From Kuschelorhynchus macadamiae (Eukaryota > Arthropoda > Insecta > Coleoptera > Curculionidae), in NCBI GenBank assembly GCA_030620095.1, contig JAUTXW010002359.1, positions 3,639,501 through 3,703,500 of the forward strand: DNA of 64,000 nt, read 5' to 3'. Under the pieces are notes generated by a model. It saw only the letters and a program-made list of their open reading frames with translations. It did no database searches and was not told where the DNA came from. Below, piece by piece: positions 33,491 through 48,009 of this stretch. The position numbers and the translations under genes are program-made. How positions within the stretch are numbered: position 1 is the first letter of the stretch; each line of letters opens with the position of its first letter.

Positions 33491-35025
33491 ATACGTTGAA
33501 CAACATATTACAATAGGTAACAATGACGAGCCTTTTTTACTTATTATTTACCCGAAACAATCGTGTTTTAATTGAAAATAATAAGGAAGATAAAGCTTGA
33601 CACTGCGTACGATGCGTTCCCCAAAAATTTACATTATGAAAATTACTGTTTAGCGGAAACCTAAACATCTAAATCAGTTGCATATGTCTATAAATAAGTA
33701 AATAAATGAACTATTTGAAGGTTAAGGTTTTGTACTGGAAGCTTCAATGATAAAAACAAAACATCATTGCGGCAACTTCCATAAAATTACTGATCACATT
33801 TATAATAATATTTCAACAAAGCATGTGCATCACAGGTAGATTTTTCAGAGATAATACATAATACACATACTTAAATATCAACTATAACATTTACACCAAT
33901 TACAAAACTGTTCAACTGTTGCACTTATTTGACAGCCTGCTCACTGTAACCGAAGTGCGAAACATGGTAAAAACGCTGTGGGTTTTTGTAGTAATGCTTA
34001 TATCAAGTCTTACATGTAAATCCAAATATCTTATTCGAAAGCGAAAATCCTTGACATACTCTTCAAAATTTAGGTCTAGAAGGTAAGGAAAATCTACTAT
34101 TTCTATGATTTGCGTATTCTTTATTTGATGATAATCAGCCAGCGTATTCCGAAATAGCACTTATTGACTAGAGGTCTGTGAATGTCTTGATGACTTCCTT
34201 AAAGCTGTGCATGGTTTTCTTATACACTAAACCTAATTCTTGAAGAATATATTAATGATTTTTGTATATATTATTTGGATTTACGTATAAATATTTGTTA
34301 GATTCAATCAACACACTACTGTAATTTTTCCACCATGTAATGAGGTTCTGTCAAAACTCTCAGAGACTATCCAAAGGAAATACAAGATTTAAAAAAGTCA
34401 ATTTAGAAAAAAAAGTCTTATATTACAGTATTTCTAAAATGGTTGAAACATAGTAACTTTACTCTCCAAATGCAGCACAAATAGCATTGTATTACTAAAA
34501 TAAATGTTCTGTCGTCGTTTTATCTATTTTGCCTTTAATTAGAAAACCAGTGCTTTTACATAAATAGATTACAACAAATTCATTAAAAATAATGCATGCC
34601 AATGACAAATCAAGTGTTTTACAAACTGCACAATATACTAATACCTTTCATGACGAAGAAAAACAAAATTAAAGAAAATGGTTTACTGGTGTCCCAGTTT
34701 CTCGTTCGCATTGATAGTTATACAAATAATGTTTTATCGTCATTTTATCTAAAACTCCTTTGCTATAAATTGTTAGATCTACCAACACCAGAATAATAAT
34801 AGAGCACAAATCTCAGCTCCCAATAGGTAGGTACAAATAAAATAATAACAGCGTAATGTTTTTGCCCGTTTACAGTATCAAAAACTCTTTTTTCAACAAA
34901 TAAAATTTATTCCATGTTTTCAAATAAATATCATTCTATGGTTAAATGTTTTTAAATATTGCCTCTATTGAATTTTAATTATTGAATTAATAATGATGTT
35001 TTTAATAGTATGTAAAATCAAATGA
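33491..35025. other. No recognisable gene
   Basis: AT-rich. Short frames (33912-34160 minus, 34596-34796 plus) show no known domain. TGTTCTGTCGTCGTTTTATCT near 34504 and ATGTTTTATCGTCATTTTATC near 34730 look like a weak direct repeat. Confidence 0.4.

Positions 35026-37507
<2,482 letters not shown>

Positions 37508-37541
<34 letters not shown>
37508..37541. repeat. (TA)n microsatellite
   Basis: Continuation of the tract at 35026-35176 beyond the DD41D element. It abuts TTCGAAAATGCCAATGTGAT (minus strand, about 37546-37565), a PLE-2-type end sequence. Confidence 0.9.
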
Positions 37542-37543
<2 letters not shown>

Positions 37544-37599
37544 TAAATCACATTGGCATTTTCGAATGGCATTTGGAAGTCATATATTTTTTTATTAAA

Positions 37600-38085
37600 A
37601 TTTAAATTTTTGTTTGAAGGATGGGTTGTGTTGTAAAACTTATAGATTCTTTTCTTTACAAAATATATGTCACTTCTATATATACCTTAAATATCGGAAA
37701 ATTTACAAAACACGTTTCTAAAATTGTTAGTCACAAAGGCTATAACCTATTAAAAAATAATTTTAGTAAATTCAAAAATTTACAAACAAAAAAGAACTCT
37801 TATAATTTATGTAAGGATTGCAACGGTATATACATTGGACTAACCAGCCAATTTTTAAAAAACTGACTACACGGACACAAGTATGTCAAAAAGAACAAAA
37901 CGGCTCTAACAAAACCTATTAGTGAAAGTCAACGTTCATTCGATTTTAATAATGTAAAAGTTTTAAAAACCGAAAAGCACCAAAAAAAGAAAGAATTCTG
38001 TGAAATGCAAAGGATCAAAAACTCAATCAATGCAAAAACTGGTACAAAACAACTTAGTAAAATATGCCATAACATTATTAAATAA
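37600..38085 (+). pseudogene. PLE GIY-YIG endonuclease fragment
   Basis: An open frame to 37866 reads LYKIYVTSIYTLNIGKF, VSHKGYNLLKNNFSKFKN, then NSYNLCKDCNGIYIGLTSQF: the cysteine-containing approach and the YIG motif (YIG intact) of PLE endonucleases. After a stop the same frame continues with LHGHKYVKKNKTALTKPISE, SFDFNNVKVLKTEKHQKKK and EFCEMQRIKNSINAKTG, which contains the region of the catalytic Glu (CEMQRI). The RT part is absent. It differs from PLE-1 and PLE-2 and is similar to the relic at 14581-15250. Confidence 0.8.
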
Positions 38086-38100
38086 CATGTTAATTAAAAG

Positions 38101-38829
38101 AAAAGAAAAATTTTATTAATCTGAGATAGATTCCTTAGTAAGACAAATTTCAGTTGTTCCTTTATTTTCACAGATAAATATATACTTTAATATTAGTTTC
38201 TTGTTTTATTTTATTTTTCTAATTATGGTATCTTACATGTACCATCTAATTTTCAAATTTGTGTTGTAAAAGGTAAGACATTTTTATTGAATTTTTAAAT
38301 TGTAAACGTTATTGTCTGAAAATTTCCTTTGCAAAATTTATTTTTTAATCCAGATCGAACATACATATTCATTTACATACCATACCTACTCAAATATTTC
38401 AGTATGCCTTATTTTATTTTGTTTTTCTTTTTTTATAGTCTTAAAAAAGTTATGTGGTTTATTATTTTTCTCCATAAGATTAATTTTTATTCCAGGAAAT
38501 GGTGTTTACTGAATTTTTAAACAGTTTCTTAGACCATCATTTTGTTCCGCCATTTGTTTGGCTTAATACCAACATTTTATTAATTTATCCTTACATCGCA
38601 TTTAAATTTTGTACAAAATTTGAAAAATTTGAGTTGGATAAGTAGTTTTTTAATTAGGATTTTTTTAATATTCTATTTTGTCGCCTTTTTATTGTACCCT
38701 TTTGGAATACTACCAATTCATCTTCATATGACCCCTGTTTAAGTAAATCGAATAAGCAGTTTTTGAGCCATGCCGAGCATAGACGTATAGACCGACAAAG
38801 TGGCAGATTGTGCAAATGGGATAACATAT
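38101..38829. other. No recognisable gene
   Basis: Very AT-rich sequence; the open frames (38312-38520) are low-complexity and hydrophobic. Nothing recognised. Confidence 0.4.
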
Positions 38830-38905
38830 TTTTCGGGGTCCAAGGACTCTAAAACGTATGGATCTGCAAAAATCTCGGAGGGTGATTTTTTCACTATTAC
38901 AATAC
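38830..38905 (-). repeat. Head of the ATGGCGG-type repeat, inverted
   Basis: On the minus strand TATTGTAATAGTGAAAAAAT, CCTCCGAGATTTTTGCAGAT and TACGTTTTAGAGTC match the segment that starts the array at about 40000-40070 and again at 41035-41105. Confidence 0.75.
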
Positions 38906-39980
38906 ATCTTAGAATGTATGGAAGTAAATATATATGTACATATGCAATCGTTATTTATTGAAAATATAGTTGTTATTTATGTATGTTTACTACATATGAT
39001 ACAATTGTTTTTAGTCGCGTTGTCATTATTTTTTAAGCATGACTATATTATTGCTGTAAAATTAAATATTTTCTTTTCAGTTTTATCGATAAAAATAGTT
39101 AACAACGATAAAAATAGATTGTAAATTGAATGTGAATTAAAAAATGTATTTTCAGATTTATGGGAAAATAGTTACCATGAACCATATGCCACAAAATGTT
39201 TTTCGATCAATATTACCGTCAGGATCGACTTCTTTTTACTTCAAAATTTAAAAAATTATATAATAAAATCATATATCATTTTTATTACCATGGTCGCATC
39301 TTATTTACCCACTTATAAGTCCTCATTGAAACTCAAGAGAAGTTAGCTGTCGGTGGGTGTTTTTGTTATCGTTAACTTACAAGTTTGTCTGAAAAGTTGG
39401 AAACGTGACAAAAGTTAAGATAAGCACGCTTTTTAATTGGCTAGTGTGTCGCAGGAGTGAGGGTTGCCGCTTCGATGGCTTCGGCTCATTTCCATTAACG
39501 CTACAGGAACTTGGAAAAGCCCCATTTATATTAAATTGTAAATGAGCTCTTAAGTTTCATATAAACAATTATCTATTCACTGTGTTCAGTGTCTTGTTTT
39601 GTTGTCAGTTACAAAACTTGCACTCAAAGAAAATTAATCTGATTTATTAGTGTTATGGTCTCGGGCAATTTTATCTAATATAATAAAAAAATAATAAAAA
39701 AAAAGTAAAACCCTCTAAAAAAATGGAAAATGTTATATTTCAACTGGAGATTTTGCTCGTAAAGTAGACGCCAAATTTATTCTTAATTACATATTAACAA
39801 AAATATATGTATGTATTGTGCGTTCCGATATCTCCCGCCACAAGTATAATATCTTATTACTGTCTTTTTAACTTGCCCGCGTTGTCTTTAAAGAGTAAAA
39901 TTTTCTAGATGAAATAAAATATAGTTTTTTGGTTCTTAGGGTATTTTTTTCAAGAGGGTTTTAATTTTTTTTGTAATTTT
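38906..39980. other. No recognisable gene
   Basis: Lies between an inverted and a direct copy of the repeat head. The part 39290-39530 is less AT-rich but has no open frame or motif I recognise. Confidence 0.4.
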
Positions 39981-42200
39981 TACTTTCCTCGTAAAAGGGA
40001 ACTATTGTAATCATGAACAATTCACCCTTCGAGATTTTTCCAGATCTGTACGTTTCAGGGTCTCTAAATGCAGAAAAACAGGCTTTCTTAATTCCGTAGG
40101 TTTGTCTGTCGGTCTGTCTGTTCGCGGCATAGCTAAACAACTACCTACCCGATTGACTTCAAATTTTGGTCAAATATTAAGGATCATATAGGGTTAACCT
40201 GGTAACATTTTGGTAAAACTCAAATATGGCAAAACAAAATGGTGGCCTAGTGGAAGGTTAAAAAAGTTATTACTAAAAAACTGCTTATCCAATATAGTAT
40301 TGCACAAAAATCAAGTATTATGTACGAATCATCTGGTAAAATTTTAGCACGAATCCAAGATGGCGGAACAAAATGGCGGCTTAATAAAATACTTATAAAT
40401 TCAGCCCGAAAAAACTACTTAAATAGCCTTTTTTTGAATTGTGTGCTATAACTAATTGTGCTATAGAGATGAACTAGTAAAACTGTGGTACTAATGCAAT
40501 ATGGAGGCAAAATTAAATATTTGTAATAGTGAAAAATTCATTCTCTTAGGTTTTACATATTTTCAGAATTTAGCGTCCCTAGAGGGCAAAAAATATGTTT
40601 TATTCAATTCCATCGATCTGTCTGTCGGTTCGCGATATAGGTTAAAAATTATTCATTAGATTGACTTCAACTTTTAGTAAAGTTAAGGGTCACATTGGGA
40701 TGACCTGGTAATATTTTGGTGCAAATCCTGTAAGCCGGAACAAGATGGCGGCCAAGTGAAACGTGAATAAATTTATTACAAAAAAAGTAATTATCCAGCT
40801 TCCCCAAATTTTGCACAATAATCAAGTGTTACATAGAAATGAACTGATAACATTTTGGTATTCATAAGGTAGGCCTAATAAAATATTTAAAAAATCGGCC
40901 TAAAAAACTACTTATAGATTAATTTCACATTTTGTGTACGAATTAAGTGTGATATAGAGATAAACTGGTAACGTTGTAATACCAGATGGGGGAACAAAAT
41001 GGCGGCTAAATAATTTTTCCTTCCCTTGTAAAAGGGAAGTATTGTAATCCTGAAAAAAATCACTCTCCGGTATTTTTTCAGATCTTTACGTTTCAGGGTC
41101 TCTAGATGCCGAAACACATATTTTCTCAATTCCGGCGGTTTGTTAAAAAATTATTACTAAAAGTTACTTATCCAATTTATCTCAAATTTTCTACAAAAAT
41201 CAAATATTATTTATTTATTTTATTTATTTATTTCAACGGGCTAAAGCCCAATTTTAATACAAAATAGTAAAAGTATAAGTACAAGAAACTATGCCTAACC
41301 TAAGGACATATAACCTAAGAAACTTAACAAATACAAATACAGGTACAGGAATAATCACAGATAACAATACAAGGTTTCAAAACGATTTTTACTATAAAAT
41401 TATGTAGGAATCCACTGGTAAAATTTTCATTCGAATCCAAGATGGCGGAACAAAATGGAGGCCGAAAAACTACTTAATGGACTGATTTCGAATTGTGTGC
41501 TATAACTAATTGGGGTATAGAGATAAACCAGTAAGACTGTTATACTAATTCAAGATGGCGGAACAAAATGGTGGTCAAATAAAATATTTCGTAACCGTGA
41601 AAAAGAATTAACCTTTCACGTTTTGCATATTTTCTGGTTTTTACCATCCTTAGATGCCAAAAAATATATTCGTCTGTCTGTCTGTCTGTTTGTTGGCGGC
41701 ATAACTTAAAAACTACTCATCAAAGTGACTTCAAAATTTAATCAAAAATTAATGGCGATATGGGGATGACGTGGTAATATTTTGGTAAAAATCCAATATA
41801 CTGGAAGAAGATGGCGGGCTAGTGAAACGTTAAAAAAATTATTATTAAAAAAACTAAGTATGGTAACATTTTGATATGAATATGAAACAAAATGGCGGCC
41901 TAATAAAATATTTAAAAACTCCGCCTGAAAAAACTACTCATTAGATTAATTTAAAATCTTGTGCAAACATTAACTGTGATATAGAGATAAACCGGTAAAG
42001 TTACGTAGTACGCATTCAAGACGGCGGAACAAAATGGCGGTCAAATATTTTTTTTAAATCAACGTAAAAAAAAGTTTTCAAATTGACTTTCAACTTTGCA
42101 GAAAAATTAAATGTGATAGAAACTGGTAAAATATTGTTAGGAATCCAATATGATAGATCAAAATGGCGTCCAATAAAAATATTTAAAATTAGTATATAGG
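39981..42200 (+). repeat. Degenerate tandem array with AAGATGGCGG motifs
   Basis: Units of roughly 110-140 bp repeat the order: ATTGACTTCAAATTTTGG, CACAAAAATCAAGTGTTA-like, TAGAGATGAACTGGTAA, TTTTGGTACGAATCCAAG, ATGGCGGAACAAAATGGCGG, CCTAATAAAATATTTAAAAA, CTACTTATC. Two blocks each start with a head TTCCTCGTAAAAGGGA...TATTGTAATC...CAGATCTTTACGTTTCAGGG (39985 and 41019) and a GTCTGTCTGTC run (about 40110, 41670). About ten ATGGCGG-type sites occur. No open frame spans the array. Single units occur at 9400, 16600, 21255, 38830 (inverted) and 63295. Confidence 0.85.
41205..41385 (-). mobile_element. 3' end of a short retroelement inserted in the array
   Basis: On the minus strand the sequence ends TTGGGCTTTAGCCCGTTGAA followed by (ATAAA)n-like repeats (41205-41245), a small GGGCT/AGCCC hairpin next to a simple tail. 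This is the appearance of a LINE or SINE 3' end. The array resumes with TATGTAGGAATCCACTGGTA at about 41400. Confidence 0.65.
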
Positions 42201-42735
42201 CGTTACTAAATATCTATATACTGAACTAAATTGTGTCACTAACAAAAGGAAATACTTACAACGAGAGAACTTCTGTGTAAAGGAAATTTACCAGTTGTTT
42301 TTAGTTCTATATATACGAACTTCACTGTAAAAGATAAGTTTGACAAGCAGCCAATGCTCGGTCCACTGCATATTATGTATCATCGTTCTATAATTGCAAG
42401 TTTTATTATACAACACACTGTGGTAACATACATACTGTTTCTTTCTGATATAATGGTGAAAATAACGCTATTTTTTTCTATATACCTGCTAGTGGTCTAC
42501 TCCGGTATTATCCTGAATATTCCTTAGAAAGTTTAACCGAAGAGGTCGAAAAACCGCTGAATAATCGAAGGAACGAATTAATAACCTCTTCCTCTTATGA
42601 AGTCAGTTAAAAATAAATATTTTCCTTGGGTTTAGACCGTGTCAGGTTCCGATGTTGCGTTCCACTGTAGGAAGGAACTCCAGAGATGTTTACTACAAAG
42701 CAGATAAGAGCACTGCTTATTTGAAGGTGATTTTT
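42201..42735. other. No recognisable gene
   Basis: Mixed AT-rich sequence after the array. No domain recognised. Confidence 0.35.
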
Positions 42736-42795
42736 ATTATTTCGGTTTTACAACGTTTCGAATGGCAACTATCTCCAATGAACTAGTTGAACTAC
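42736..42795 (-). repeat. PLE-3 end, inverted copy
   Basis: The minus strand reads CATTGGAGATAGTTGCCATT, CGAAACGTTGTAAAACCG, AAATAATA. It matches 47820-47870 on the plus strand with few differences. It contains CGAAACG, in the style of other PLE ends. Confidence 0.75.
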
Positions 42796-42829
42796 AGTGT
42801 ATTGAAAACCCACACACACTGGACAATAT

Positions 42830-43500
42830 CTCAGCCAGGGTTCAAACCATTCTGCAGTAACAAAAGAGGGCCTCATAAGAACACTTTATAAGAGAGCTGT
42901 AACAACTTGAAACAATATCGATGGACCTTGAGGCAGACATTGAAAATATAACAAAAAAATCTGTTACACAATGGTTACTCTGAAAGATTTATAAGTAATA
43001 CAATATCAAAATTACAAAATGACTATCATACTACGACACGTTCCGATCTACAAGAAACAACACCAATTTCTCAAACTCTCAACACTATATATTTAGAGAA
43101 AAGATTCGGAGAATAGCCAGGGATTTTAACATAAAAAAAAATCAGGAAATCCGTCAAGAAGACTTCTGACAAAAACTTAGCTAAAGAACATCAATAAGAA
43201 AAAAGAAACGCATTTAACAAATCCAGTGTAAATGTGGTGATCCGTACATTGGAGAGGTAAAACACCCTCTTGGTGTAAGAGTCAAAGTGCATTTAAATTT
43301 TACTCAATAGAAAGACGTCAAAATCGGGCATAGCAGAACATCTCTAGTCAAATTAATACCGGATGCAGTGGCCGGAGGCTAAAATTTTAAGATACTATCA
43401 CCGATCCTAATGTTCATCCATCCTACTGTGCATCGGGCATCATCGTGTGCTCCTCGGACGCGAAGAAAGCTTTATTTGAGCCACAGTACCTACAAAACAT
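42830..43500 (+). pseudogene. PLE-3 endonuclease relic
   Basis: Plus-strand frames, with shifts, read TLYKRAVTT, NGYSERFISNTISK-like, then EKIRRIARDFNIKT (PLE linker, compare RIGRILRKHNIQT in PLE-2) near 43105, and YQIQCKCGDPYIGEVKHPLG near 43220, a GIY-YIG core with YIG intact. The following HLNFTQ and GIAEHL patterns continue the domain. Stops and frameshifts are frequent. The end of a matching PLE occurs 4 kb downstream (47445-47870), so the element may be split by insertions. Confidence 0.75.
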
Positions 43501-45879
43501 TAAAACATATGTTCGTTGTGTTCATATGTGAACATCATAACATAACCTATTATTTAGAATTGTTATGGATGTTCCTTAGATCCAAATCTATATAACAAAA
43601 ATGCAATAAAAAAGGGAGTTTAACAGTTCAGAACTTGAGTATGTGGCCCAAACTAGTGACGTCGATGGTGATAGTTTTGTTGGGTATTTTCTACAGGCCC
43701 TAGAAGGATTGCTCAAACATTTTCAACGCTTTTACAAATTATCAATTTTGTTACTTTTACAGATTCCCTCTAGGTATTTACAGATTTCCATTAATTGTAC
43801 GGAAGTATTAATGTATCTTTTCTCCATATAGCAAAAAAACGGATCCCCAAGAATTGGACAACTTTTTTGCCCAAGATGGATTTTTGTACAAAACCAGGAC
43901 AAAAATATCAATTTAGGTAAATATTTTTGCATACATAATTTACAATCATTTTTTGAAGATAACTAACCTCAAAACTTTTACCTGTAAACCGTCAGTCAAA
44001 TCTTTATTTTTGATTATACCCTAATGTACCTACTTCTACTATTACTACTACTACTACTACCACTACCAGTTTTCACAATGCAAAAATTTGTGTATCATTT
44101 CTTTAGTAATGTCTGAAGACAAAATCAAAGACCTGAATGAAACGTTGATCAAGAACTGTGGATAATAATTACAAAAAACCATTTTGTTCTTAATCAAAAC
44201 AGAATTATCTTTAAACCAAAGCTTCAACTCATTTTTGATTTTTTTTTAATGGTTTGACTTTCTTTTTGTATGCGTTTTACCTTCACCAGTGAAAAAAAGT
44301 TGAAAAACAAGTATATATTTAATAATTCGGATTTACACTCTATACCAAGTAGGTACTTAGTGCTTTAATCATTGGTCTTGAGAATAGTATACTATTCTAT
44401 ACTAGTTGTACAATTCCTAATTTTAAATAAGATTTTTGTTTGGCCCTATCTAGTGGGGTTATTTGGAAAGAGTTTTGCTCATAGAAAACCATAAAAAGAA
44501 ATATATCTAACATTTATTTGTTCACTAAATTCTTGATGCAATGGTGGATTCAAGTTCCACCTATTTTAATTTTAGGTTCTACTTTCCTCAAAAAAAGTTG
44601 TACATATATCTTTATAGGTGTTAGTTTAAAAAGAATATTTTTTCTTTTGGAGTGGCAGCAGATATGAAATGCTAATGTATATTTGTACAGTGATTAAGAC
44701 ATTTAACGATGTTTAAATTGAAGTAATCGATGGTTTAACTATATTTTATTTTACCTGCATTTTAAATGTTCAACCTTTAATTTTTCCCACCAATTGATTT
44801 GTACCTGTACCTGTTTTAAATATGATTTACGCTTGTTTAAACTTATTTTTAGTAGTTTATAGTCTACTAAAACCAAACAACACTTTGCGAAGGAACTCTT
44901 TGTATAGGATCTCACATTTTCTATTTAAACCACTGCTATTTATATAAATTAATTAAACAAATGTTGTTATTTATATTTTTTAAATTTTCAGGTGAAGACT
45001 GGCAAGCTTCCCTCCTTCTTCCACTGCCTTATGGACAAGTAAATTAAAGTTATGAAAAAAGACTGTCAATGTTAAAAAGCAATGAGGCAAATACAAGTTT
45101 TCAAGTGGTTGTTCATTTATTTCCTCTAACTCAGGTCTCTCGAGTTTCAAGCTTAAATATTTTATTTATGTTTTTCTAATAAAAATATGTGCAAAGTGCG
45201 AGCAATATGAATATATTTTATACATTTTTCCTAGTCTGGTGTATTATTTCCTCTATAAAAGAAAAGCATTATTCGTCAAGCACCATACCTACAATGCTTT
45301 TAAAATGTTTGCTAACCAAACATACAAAGTTTTAATAAAGTAGGCACTCTAAAGGATAATTTGTTGGTCAATTTCAATATAGAGTATATTCATGTACCTA
45401 CCACTAGGAAAAGGGAAAACATTACTTTCCCCAACTGTATTTTATTAACACTAAGTGATTTTTTTAGGTTTTTATGTTATAAAAAGACTTTTTTTTCTTA
45501 TTACCAATTTAAATTAAAGTTAATTTAATACATAATTATATTTCTATAAACAAATCATAGAGAATCTAAAACTGCAGTAGTATTTCAGTAATCATACAAC
45601 AAGCCTTGTACAGCAGGCAGTGGAGTACCTAATTTTCAGGGCATTACACTCCTTTGAGGAGTACTTTTTTTAAGCATTATAATCATTAAAATAAAACACA
45701 ATTTCTTTAGGAAAACACGAAGAGTTTTATCAATAGGTGCTTGCCTACCATCAAAAGGCAGCAAAAAGCTTAAAGTGATGAAGATTACATTTAGGAACAT
45801 TAAAACCAATTCTAGAAAGTAGCTGTGAACAATCAATTAGATAAGGTCAAAAAGTAATCATCTTCTCTCAAAAGTGCTC
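43501..45879. other. Mostly unassigned; one possible coding scrap
   Basis: At about 43620-43695, SSELEYVAQTSDVDGDSFVG is an open stretch that resembles the C-terminal part of some DNA-transposon proteins, and EDWQASLLLPLPYGQ at about 44995-45045 follows a TTTTCAG that could be a splice acceptor. The link is weak. The rest is AT-rich, with a short (CTA)n run at about 44035-44062. Confidence 0.3.
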
Positions 45880-46707
45880 AATCCGAGTCTAACAAGCATG
45901 TCCACTCTATGATGCTCCTGAAAGTTGACCCCACACCTAAAAGCCGCGAAGCTAGAAGTTTAACTTCTATGGATCTTCTCGATCGTGTTTGTGGTGACAT
46001 GGTATTGAGGAAACTGACCACCAGAATTAATCTTACCAGGGAAGTATAGAGAGTTTTGGGAATATTCAGTGGAACTTCAGAAGTATTGAGAGTGATAAGC
46101 CCAAACATTTTTGGAGCCCTCCAAGCTTATAATGGAAATATGCTAAAAGAAGCTCAATTTCTCATGAACCACACTCCAAGATCCTTCACTGATTCAGGAA
46201 AATTGAGGTTGACACTGTGTAGCTTGTAATTTGAGTCAAAATTCTTTATGCCCCCTACGAAATCAGATAAAGCAGCATTTTCCTATGTTGACTTGTAAGT
46301 TATTTGTTGACGACTAATCCCATAGAGCATCCAAATCATTCTGGAGCAACAAAATGTCATCAATATCCTGTATCCTTTTATACACTTTTAAATCGTCCCC
46401 AAAAATAATCATCATAGAAGGTATTATAATCTTTATTGTCATTCACAAATAATGTAAAAACTATAGGGGCAGCAGTTTTACTCTCTAAAAATACAGTATT
46501 AGGAAAACTATTATAGATAAAAATCCAAAAATATCTAACACTGAGCTGTAATGAAGATTCACTTTCCCAAATATACACACTATAACACATATCATGCTCC
46601 TTCCTATGCAATGACCTAAGGTTTGCAAATGATTCATAATCCCAGAGGAATCGAGATGACATATACTTCCTGTGCACACCCTTTTTCTTACAGATAAGAT
46701 ATTTCAA
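45880..46707 (-). pseudogene. Jockey-like RT relic
   Basis: The minus strand reads, with frame changes, TAAPIVFTLFVNDN (the GPILFTLFVND block) near 46450, QKDTGY...DDILLLQNDLDALWD near 46330, STNNLQVNIGKC near 46290, and ALNTSEVPLNIPKTLYTSLV with VRLILVVSF near 46030. These are motifs C to the thumb of Jockey-clade reverse transcriptases. The catalytic box is decayed (YDDYFWG). No endonuclease is visible upstream. Confidence 0.75.
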
Positions 46708-47444
46708 TGTAGGACTAAACTGTCCTAAACATGAAGAATTTTTAATGTTTTTTTAGGGAACGACCAGTTTATACCCACCTAGATTATCTTACTCAGTCTT
46801 TCTGCAGCCAAGCTCGTACTCAAATCTCTATCAATCAATATTCACTAAATAATTATTTATCATCCTGAAATCAGCGTTACTGGAGTCTCAATAGAATTCG
46901 TTATATTGTAAATACTTAGATTCTTTTATTTATCTAAAGCAGGAAATATATCAATACTTGCTACATTGGAAAATAGTAAAAAGGAAATACACTTCAAACT
47001 GGGACCTGGGTAATCCTCGCAACATTGCACTGCTGTCTGATAGTTGTTTAGAGTTATTAGGCCAGATTGCATTTGGGAGATTAAAAATAAAAACATGGCA
47101 TGGATGTTCATCATGTACTTATCTTAAAAACTGAAGAACAATGACAATCATACTTATCCTTTCCCGAATTAGGTGGGATGTAATTTAAATATAAAATAAC
47201 GATTACAAAAAAATGGTGTAGGATACCCCTGAAAAGCAAGTTGTTATATGGATCCATTTTCACTTTGCGTCCTCGATACCTATTATGCCTACAAAATAAA
47301 AATTACTATTATTCCACTTTTTTTAGAACATCTTGTATAAACATAATCTAAAATAAAGCAAATATTCGTTAGAAATACACAATCAAAAGTTGTAGCAATA
47401 AATATGATCAGTAATTAGCAATTACTAATTAGGTAGGTCATGTT
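46708..47444. other. No recognisable gene
   Basis: AT-rich; may contain the decayed 5' part of the Jockey-like relic, but I cannot support it. Confidence 0.35.
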
Positions 47445-47870
47445 TTATCGATAAAAACAACTTCTGAAAAAATTCTCCACATTATTTATATTCTGCACGT
47501 CAGCACATTTGATTGTCCATAAATGCATCTCATTTTCTATCCTTGTCAGACAAAGCTCCATTCGGGTGGTAGGACCGATGAACATTAGGACAAATGCGAC
47601 AATACCAAAATTTGGCATAGGGAACATCACTGGCGAAATCGAAAATTTATGGAAACAGCTTTCATGAAAAGGAATCAAGGTATATTCAGTAAGCCTAGCG
47701 TCGATATTCCAAACATATGGAAGCCGCTTTTAGCTCAATCTTATTTCGTAAAACTTCACGGTTCACACAACTAATAGATAAGCTTCTAGCTTTAGAGTTA
47801 GCATTTAGTTTACACTTGAAAACGATTGGAGATAGTTACCATTCGAAACGTTGTTAAACCGAAATAATAA
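47445..47870 (+). pseudogene. PLE-3 C-terminal relic and 3' end
   Basis: The plus strand reads ENLWKQLS and, in another frame, KFMETAFMKRNQGI and KPSVDIPNMWKPLLAQSYF, the WKPLL ending of PLE endonucleases (compare TVWKPIIDKS in PLE-2 and HTWKSILTQG in PLE-1). About 120 bp further, ATTGGAGATAGTTACCATTC and GAAACGTTG match the inverted end at 42736-42795. Confidence 0.65.
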
Positions 47871-48009
47871 GACAATGCAATTCCGATAGAACGAGTTTAA
47901 TGAATAAAAGCACATTTTGATAGGCAGACGTTAACACATAGCCCGAGTCTATTCTTATTAACATGATGCTTAAAAATTCCGATATACTATTTAACCTTTC
48001 TTTTATATA
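47871..48009. other. Short spacer
   Basis: Spacer between a PLE-3 end and a MITE. No feature seen. Confidence 0.3.

Noticed and set aside
43586..43831. Host gene exon
   Set aside because: The open stretch is short, with no conserved domain and no convincing donor and acceptor pair. I kept it as a weak finding only.
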